Origin: Ophioderma brevispina
Taxonomy: Eukaryota; Echinodermata; Ophiuroidea; Amphilepidida; Ophiodermatidae
Direction: 5' to 3'
DNA: 64,000 bases
Assembly: GCA_023653785.1 (NCBI GenBank)
Contig: JAMKCH010043947.1
Span: 29,714 to 93,713, forward strand
Shown here: piece after piece, positions 56,925-64,000 of the stretch
Layout: every line of letters starts with the position of its first letter
Numbering within the stretch: the first letter of the stretch is position 1
Notes under the pieces: model-generated
Databases searched by the model: none
Seen by the model: the letters and a program-made list of their open reading frames with translations, nothing else
What the model was told of the DNA's origin: nothing
Program-made: the position numbers and the translations under genes

Positions 56925-57190
56925 CTATAAATTGTCCCGTAGGACAGCAGGTTTCAGAGACGGGCGTCCTACACGGACGCCCAGTCTCCGAAATCTGCTG
57001 TCCGTCCCCTCGACGGCCCGTTCTGAAACCTGCTGTCCGTTGGACACCCTCCCTCTCTATAACCCATTGTCCGTGGGACCTTATCGATCTTTGTAATCTA
57101 CTGTCTGTAGGACACTCACTACTAGAATTGGTGCCCTATGGACACTCATTCTCTGATATTTAGCTGTCCCATGCGGACTATTGCTGAAGT
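56925..57190. repeat. palindromic minisatellite with GTCC/GGAC words
   Basis: TCTGCTGTCCGT and CTGCTGTCCGTTGGACACC recur with CCCGTAGGACAGCAGGTTTC in the opposite orientation; GGCGTCC...GGACGCC is another palindrome. Period is roughly 60 bp, degenerate, about four units. Confidence 0.65.
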
Positions 57191-57434
57191 TATCGATTAA
57201 GTTAACTGTATCTAGAAAACGAATTAATGTGTATGACTAGGACCCTCTATTTTGGGGTACACTCAGATTCTTACATCTATCACTGCTATGGCGTCCTCCA
57301 GTCCTAGGGTACTCTCTGTAATTCAGTGACGTAAAGTTCCTAGCCTTTTAATTATTATTTTACACATTACATATAGAACACTAATACCAGACGAAGGGAT
57401 TTAGTGAATTAAAAGGCAGGGCCGATTTTCCGAG

Positions 57435-57575
57435 CATTCCTGTGTGGTATAGTGGTAAGAAACCTTCATACCGTGCCGTCCGTCTCGTCCATTTCGTCCT
57501 CGTTGTGGTCTCCTTGTCTCTTGATGGCTTTATCTATATCGCATTGCCACGGGTTCGCATCCCACTTTGGCGCAG
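57435..57575 (+). repeat. possible SINE head with tRNA-like promoter boxes
   Basis: TGTGGTATAGTGGTAAG (box A-like) and CACGGGTTCGCATCCCA (box B) are present but about 90 bp apart, wider than in a tRNA. A decayed SINE or an inserted tRNA relic. Confidence 0.3.
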
Positions 57576-57579
57576 CATT

Positions 57580-60150
57580 TCTTGCAGTATATATAACATT
57601 TTTTTGTTAAGTGAATTTACATGACGTGCATGTAATATTTCCTTTGTTAAACACATAGTCCCTAATTGTAGAATAAAAAATAATGCATTGGGGCCGAGAA
57701 GTTTCGGCAACCCTGAAAGGTAGCCAAATGACCTTACAGCAAAATAGGGGCAAATCATTTGTATTGTGGCCAAAATATACAGTTGCTTTAAATGTAGATA
57801 ATGTGATGCAAATTATTGGAGTTAATATGCTTAAAATAAGGAACACTTTTGACTACTTATTCAATGGTTTGCTTAATCAAATTGATTTTGTGGGCTTTGC
57901 AATCTGCTTTTGGTTTTTACTATTTTTGCGTTCTGCTTGTATTTGGTTAAAAAAAAGTAGTAGGCTGTAGATAGCCAAACTCGGCCTATATTTTTTTTAA
58001 CATACCTTATGATCCAACAACAATTGGTGTGCTTTTTCGACATATTGTATTATTTTACAATGTGGACCACTTTTTATATATCCTTCACTCTGCTAGCTGG
58101 TTAGCTACCATTCCAGAAATGCATCATGCATTTTTGTTGTCAATGTTAGGGTAATTGATTGGTTGAAATAGTATCGGTTTTTGCCTATCTTTCAGGGTAC
58201 CAATTTTGTCAACATTGCCTAAGGGCCTAAGGATAAATGAACTAATTCTCATTTTGAGGTCGAAACTGATACAGAAGGTGTTGCCAATTTTTGTTGAATT
58301 CTGCACTTCGTTATGGGTACATAATGAGACCTCGCAGCTTGGTGAATCGTTAGACACTCCAAAGTTATCTCTTCTCTGACTTAAACCATTAATTTAAATA
58401 ACTACTGTATTAACTTGTAATACACCATCACGGGAAAGTAAATAGCGAGGATTCACGTCATAAGAATCACACATCCTGTTTCTTTCTTGTATTCCTGAAT
58501 ATTTTTTTACTTTGGTTGGCCATCTGGTTTGGCATTGAATGTGCTAATGAAAGTGAAGAAGTATGCTGAAGGCTTTGCGGTGCCTACATGGCGGAAATAC
58601 ATCTGAAACGCAAAGCTGATCTGAAGCGGTCCATCCGAAGATCACCACAAAACAATTTATAAGGTAATTAAGACACTTCAAGTTGTCTTCAACTTTTCAA
58701 CAACAGCCCTTATTTATTATTGTCGAGTAAATTTTGCAACATTGTAATATGTCCTGGAAAAAATATAAGAACGGTTGCATGCTCTTAAAATTACGAACGC
58801 AAATTTGGCATTACAACATTTGAAATGCACAAAACTGCTGTGAAATCAGTAGCACCAATGCCAAATGCATGGTACATAACGCCAAATCCACAAGACGTGC
58901 CCCCTGATAACGAAAACCAACAATGTGCAAATCTGTTTTTTTTACACTTTATGTTCACAAGCTTATTTTACACCTACTCTACCTGGCGTCTAAGGGCCGT
59001 TTCTCACAGTATTTCGTTTGGGGTAGATGCATTTATATTGTTCGTATTTGCCGCACTTTTTAGTAATAATTTTGTTTCTAAGAATGGGTGAAATTGTGTT
59101 GTTTACCTGTCGCGTAATTAGTTTAAAAATGGCATTAACTCGTTGCTCACTGCACTTGTACTGAAGGATGCCATTCCATGCACTCGCCCCTTATACGCAC
59201 ACCAAAATCTCTGCACGCGTGCATTGATTTGTCGTAATACATCTACTCTATCACAAATACGGCAGCTTTTAACTAACATAAAGGAATGTAGACCGATATC
59301 GATGGATATGAGTAATTAAATAAAGAACCCCTCGAGTTTTATCACTATTTGGGGTGCAGAAACACTATTTAAAAGTTTAGCAGCGTTAATTTTCTCGTAG
59401 GTCTTTCCAAACGCTACACGACATATAGTTTTCCATGTTTCACAGACTTTACTATCACAATTGCCTCCCGAAGACCTAAAAAGCACGCCAAAATGATGTT
59501 TTTCGCATTTCTAAATATTTTGGTCAAAGTCAAAATTTGCATTTTGTTTTTCAAGGGATGCAGCAGCATTAAAATCTCATTCCACAGATATTAATTTGGT
59601 GCATAAGTATAACAACAGCGACTATGCGAAGAAGAAAAAGGAAATAAATTATTAATTGCTTTATAAATCACGTATAGATATGTATACAGTTCCTTTAACT
59701 TACTTTAATGTTTGAAAAAATCGCCATAAAAAACCTGCATCACGCATTAACTATTGTAAAAAGTTAACGGATATCCAGACTCCATGGTTTTTATCGCTAT
59801 TAGACATTGATATGCAACAATACAAAATTAATTCTTATTATAACTGCTGTGACAGGAACCCGCGACTGCCGTGTGTATATGGCTGGCTCGAGCGACTGAC
59901 AACCAGTTTTAAGTGGGTTTGGTTATGACGGAAACTCCACCAGTAGTAGCCATTCAATAGAATGAATGCTCCCTTAACCCAACACTAATTGCAACAGAAT
60001 CAATTCCAACAGAATTGTTATGAGATACTTCAAAACAACATATCAAAAGTCCTAAATCAAAGAGTGGAACATATATTTTTAAGGGAAAGGTTATCAGGGG
60101 TAACAATATGAAAAGTATCAAAACCCGTCCGAAAAGTATTCCTACAAACG
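57580..60150. other. no supported gene
   Basis: AT-rich. Two short frames with hydrophobic stretches (57683-57970 and 58825-59091) have no recognised domain. Confidence 0.4.
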
Positions 60151-60157
60151 AAAAAAG

Positions 60158-60521
60158 TTTTCCGTAATTTACGGAACTTTCTTGCAGGCAAAGCAGTATT
60201 TCCATTCATTTTTTTAGAGGGTAATTTACAGAAAATTTTCTGTCCAATTAAACGAAATTTGACAGTAATTTTACAGAAATTTGTCCTCTATTATGGAAAA
60301 AATGTGTATTTAATAACAGATTTTCTCGTAATTTAAAATTACGGAACCAAAAAAAAAGTCCGTAAAATGCTGGCCAGAAATTTTTTGAAATATTTCGTAA
60401 ATTAACATTTTTTAATGTTTTTTTGTAAAAAACTTTTTATTTTTATTGTTTTTTTGTAACAGATTTCCGTAATTTACGGAAATCTGTTTTCTCTAATTTA
60501 CGGAAAGTTTTTAAAACAGTG
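60158..60521 (-). mobile_element. ACGGAAAT-rich MITE, copy 2 (inverted)
   Basis: It ends ACGGAAAGTTTTTAAAACAGTG and matches the reverse complement of 26359-26660 along its length, including the internal hairpin CAGATTTCCGTAATTTACGG and the ACACATTTTTTCCATAATA block. Left boundary approximate. Confidence 0.8.
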
Positions 60522-60853
60522 GTACGTGTTCGTCACATTTCCAGGATTAAAAAAGTATGTTTGGCCATATCTGCAGGTTGTAGTATAGTTTATAGTCAAA
60601 ATAGGTTCGGTCACAATGGGGGTCAAATTTCAGATATACTCCGTTTCGTTTAGAACAATGGTGTCAAATTGTTCGTCCTATTGATACAGAACCCGAAATA
60701 TACTGGTTTGCAACCACTCTTAATTTCGGTTGCATAATTGGAAAGCAAATGTGAGTGGGGGCTACAGGGTCTATGGGAGGTCACTAGTCATAGCTCTGTA
60801 ATTCTTATAAGAAAGTTCAACAAAGAATCTATTTACATCTACTGTATCTAGTG

Positions 60854-61041
60854 CAGGGGTTCCAATTATTTAGCTTTGAAGGGCCAAGAATGGGCCAAAC
60901 ATATTGGAAAATTCCCTACTTGAGGGCCAAATACTCCTGAATTTCCTTATTTTCCGTTATATTTAAGAGCAAGTCGAGCGCCAAATCAATGGTTTGTGGC
61001 GGGCCGGATTTGTCCCGCGGGCCGCCTATTGAGAACCCCTG
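60854..61041. mobile_element. short hAT-type MITE (188 bp)
   Basis: The ends CAGGGGTTCC and GAACCCCTG are inverted. The body contains GGGCCAAG and GGGCCGGATTTGTCCCGCGG, the wording of common hAT non-autonomous elements in animals. The flanks ATCTAGTG and ATCAGTGG are an imperfect 8-bp target duplication. Confidence 0.8.
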
Positions 61042-61044
61042 ATC

Positions 61045-62685
61045 AGTGGGACAAATTTAACAGTTTACAACCCGTCCGATCAAAATCGGCCATTCTAGAA
61101 TTTTCCTCCGGATGACTGGAACTGTTATGAAGCCTATTGGGTACTAAAACTGATAACGCCGTAGATAGTGCCACATACCTTTTTTAAAACCTAAGATTTA
61201 GCCATAATTGGTACATATTTAAAATCCATTCGAACAATTCTATTTTCTACCCTGTACAAACGTTTCCCCCTTATTTCTACCTGTTCCACTAGGTTGATTT
61301 GGTAGACTTTAATATATATTTTTGGACTATTTCAGAGTCTATTAACACCAAAATTGTTTCTGTTGCAATTTGTGTGGGTCAAATCATACAATTATTGGCT
61401 ATAGTCCTTCGTAGGAGTCGGAAAATGAAGCCAAGAGCCTTTGCGACTTGAAATTCAATCTTTAAGACGGTTTTTAACAACTTAGGTACAGACTCAATCA
61501 CTACGACACGTCGGTATAACCCGCAATTTGGAAAAGTAAAAGTACAAGAAAGCGTGTGAATACACTTCAACTTGCCTTAACTATACCTAATTACAACGTT
61601 TTACAACCTATGTACAGACCTAGTAATGTTGGGAAAGTTTTTGGTCAAAATTGAAAATTTGACAAGGACTCCCGCGCTACCCGCTTGGGAGCATGTCGTG
61701 ATAAGCATGATAATGGTTTAGCATTATCATGTATCACTACAATTACACAAGATACATGCATAATTTAGGCAAAGCGAGGCTGCAAAAATGACGTTAAGTT
61801 TTTAATATTTCCAAAAAATTGATCACGGGTCTCCCCTTTTCCAATCCAATGACACGCCACAATGACATGCATTGTATACATTAACACACATGGGCACATA
61901 ATACCACCTTTGTTGAAGAACTGTCAATGGAATGTACATTAAACTTTAATATAAAATAATGTAATTGGGACATTGGTTTAAATCAAACCACACATTACTA
62001 GCATCATCCTAATGTCAAACATCCTTGTGGCAATTCTTGAGATGAGAAAATTTCACCCTACCTCATGAATACAATAACCAATAAATTTCAAACTTAGCTA
62101 CACTATTTTTTTTACATTCCGTGAATTCACTCAATAACCAGTGAACTTCAACCTGGGTAGTGTGCTAGACCTTGGCTACATGCACCAAATATATGTATTA
62201 TAATGACCTACATGTAAGTTACCTTTTGTAGGAAAAATAAGACAAATACAGTATAGAAGTACAGTAATTTACTAGATTTTATCTTTTGACCGTTAGTTAT
62301 ACCATTATACAGCCATGTCACAATTGACTTTTTATACCTTTGCACTTAAGCAAGAATTTGTGATAATTTTTTATTGCTGCATTTTAGAAATTTCAATAAT
62401 GTGACCTGTGATCTCAATACTTCAAATTGTCCAAAGGAGTCCAAGTGACATAGTGGATAAATAAATGACCAGGAAGCCAGGAAACACAGTAGATAAGATA
62501 GTAGGCATTGTTTTTAACATAAGAATGATAGTCAACTTATAGATCTTTCTTATTTTCAAATTTCAGAAATGCAGAGGAAGCTGGACCAAGCGATGAGCAT
62601 AACGCATGAGCACAACTTTGGTGAAAGATCTCAAGCTGCTTCATACAATGTTTTCTGTAGGAGGAGTAGCATATTTTGTAAAAAT
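61045..62685. other. no gene seen; one small hairpin
   Basis: Unassigned, except for GTGATAAGCATGATAATG-GTTTAG-CATTATCATGTATCAC (about 61699-61740), an 18-bp stem. Confidence 0.5.
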
Positions 62686-62689
62686 GAAC

Positions 62690-63030
62690 TTTTGAACCCT
62701 CTGACCCCAAATGACCTTTGATCGAAATTTTATTAAGTAACTTTTGTAGGGGATGTCAAACTACATCACGTACATGTGTCACGTGATCATACTATGTAAT
62801 CTGTAGGAGTAGTGATTTGAAGTGTAACGTAATTTGATGTATTTTGACCTATGACCCCTAAATCTTGTGTCATATGACAAAGTCATAGTTGACTTTTTTG
62901 TAGTGTTGATTAAGCCCTACAAGATGACAGCATTAGTTTTGAGATTTGAGCTAATTCTAGATTTTTTGCATGTTTAACGTTGTTGACCCCTGTGACCCTA
63001 TCGTGACCTTTGACACCAATATGTTCATGT
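62690..63030. repeat. cluster of TGACC(C/T) words, direct-repeat AGGTCA-like half-sites
   Basis: On the plus strand: TGACCCCAAATGACCTTTGA (about 62700), TGACCTATGACCCC (about 62845), and TGACCCCTGTGACCC followed by GTGACCTTTGAC (about 62983-63013). TGACCTATGACCC is two half-sites separated by one base (DR1 layout). TGACCTTTGACC-type strings also occur in LINE tails, so a repeat origin is possible. Confidence 0.5.
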
Positions 63031-63179
63031 CAAAAGTTTGTGTGTATGTACTCGTCCTTGTGAACAGTTTTGGTCAATATGGAATGTTGCATATCTGAGA
63101 TATTGCTTTGGCATTTTGACAGAAAGAAGAAAGAATGTTGCACTCAACCTCAGTGCTCTTTTAGAATTCCATAATCGCA

Positions 63180-63430
63180 GGCGGGGGGGGGGGGGGGGGG
63201 TGCGGGGGTACGGTCGCACCCCCTCAAATCCCACAAAAAGGGCAAAAGGTCCACTTTTTGCTGATTTTTTTTTGAAAAAAGTCCAAAATTTAGAGAAAGC
63301 TTGACAAGAAAGTCCACTTCTTGGCGATGAGGTGTTCAATAAGTCGAATAAAGAACCATTTTAGGGGGTTTAAGTCAAATTTTACCAAACAAGGTCCACT
63401 TTTTCTAAGTCCTGCACACCCCCCCCCGCA
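63180..63430. repeat. G-run/C-run bounded block
   Basis: About 18 G at 63183-63200 and ACACCCCCCCCCGC at 63416-63429 bound AAAAAGTGGACC/GGTCCACTTTTT words in both orientations. It resembles the hAT MITE style with G-tracts, but neither end nor target duplication is clear. Frames on both strands here are spurious. Confidence 0.4.
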
Positions 63431-64000
63431 TAATTGATATATTGTATAATAATATTATAATAAAGAGTATGCAATATACGATCCGGAAGATTGTTTCAAT
63501 TTGTTTCTGTGGGTGATTGCTTCTCGTAAGTTTGGAAACGCAGTGAATGTGAAATTTCCAGGTAAGTTTTTATCGATTAAAACCCCGAAAAATCGTAAGC
63601 TTATATGTGGCGTCTCGAACGCTTTTGGCTAATGTCATACAAAAATAGTGGTATTAACCTTAAGTTTGTGGGGACGCAAATTTACCTTTTGCCAAATGAC
63701 TGACTCGCGTTAGTCAGACGAACATCTTCATTTAGGCCTTAACATGACCATCATTTCTTCTCAAATGTCCGGCAATTGTCATGTAAATACAGCTATATAA
63801 CATAAAGCAAATATTAACTATTTTTTGAAATGATTCGCGTTACGTGACTCGCGTTAAACTTCTGGGTATGCATTCACCAATTTTGTCAACTTTGAAAAAA
63901 AAAACAGATGACAGTTTTTAAGTAAATAGTTTCAATCTTCATGCAAATTATTGACATGGAGATTAACCAAGATTTTAAATGAGAAAGGGATTGGTTAAAA

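Noticed and set aside
57683..59091. Two frames with hydrophobic C-terminal segments
   Set aside because: AT-rich DNA yields Phe/Leu/Ile-rich frames by chance; no family match.
1..64000. CRISPR arrays, bacterial operons, riboswitches, rRNA genes
   Set aside because: None seen. The tandem repeats have no CRISPR-like constant repeat with unique spacers, and no rRNA sequence was recognised on either strand.

Overview
The window looks like nuclear DNA of a marine invertebrate animal, most likely a deuterostome. The reasons are AT-rich sequence without bacterial gene spacing, a metazoan-type seven-transmembrane receptor, tRNA-derived SINE-like units, RTE-type and other LINE fragments, Tc1, hAT and TTAA-target transposon relics, and many micro- and minisatellites. 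I cannot name the species from the sequence alone.

Only one intact protein-coding gene is well supported: a single-exon rhodopsin-family (class A) G-protein-coupled receptor at 9423-10688 (+). An open stretch at 1-234 ending in a strong 5' splice site could be a partial exon, and one short minus-strand ORF (3007-3303) is a weak secreted-peptide candidate. Everything else is repeats or unassigned non-coding DNA.

Layout. 1-9.4 kb: old diverged repeats, a TA-flanked MITE (3786-4267), one member of a TTAA-flanked MITE family (about 7375-7703), and an identical 290-bp direct duplication that ends 174 bp before the receptor start. 9.4-10.7 kb: the receptor. 10.9-11.4 kb: GT-rich low complexity. 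13.06-14.78 kb: a chain of TTAA-bounded elements (MITE, piggyBac-like element, inverted MITE) with a 304-bp hAT MITE nested in the last. 15.8-19.1 kb: a tRNA-Thr-like sequence, a TTAA MITE, a long-TIR TA element and an RTE LINE relic. 20.9-27.1 kb: (ATCC)n, several minisatellites, a piggyBac-like copy and a 160-bp satellite. 30-38 kb: a tandem duplication joined by poly(A), nested MITEs, a GGCCGCCATT-bearing satellite in two opposite orientations and a LINE relic. 38.7-40.6 kb: two hairpin-forming elements. 41.4-42.4 kb: a Tc1 transposase relic next to a LINE 3' end. 45.5-56.9 kb: a 4.3-4.5 kb unit present twice, each copy with a remarkable array of inverted TTATTACATTACG half-sites. 56.9-64 kb: another palindromic minisatellite, a MITE, an hAT MITE and a cluster of AGGTCA-like half-sites.

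The strongest mechanistic evidence in the window is transposition. Two members of one MITE family give a filled and an empty site that demonstrate a TTAA target duplication, an hAT element has an exact 8-bp target duplication, and four piggyBac-like copies share a TGACGTCA motif. The two 4.3-4.5 kb copies differ mainly by single-base indels, so sequencing or assembly error must be excluded there before biology is inferred.
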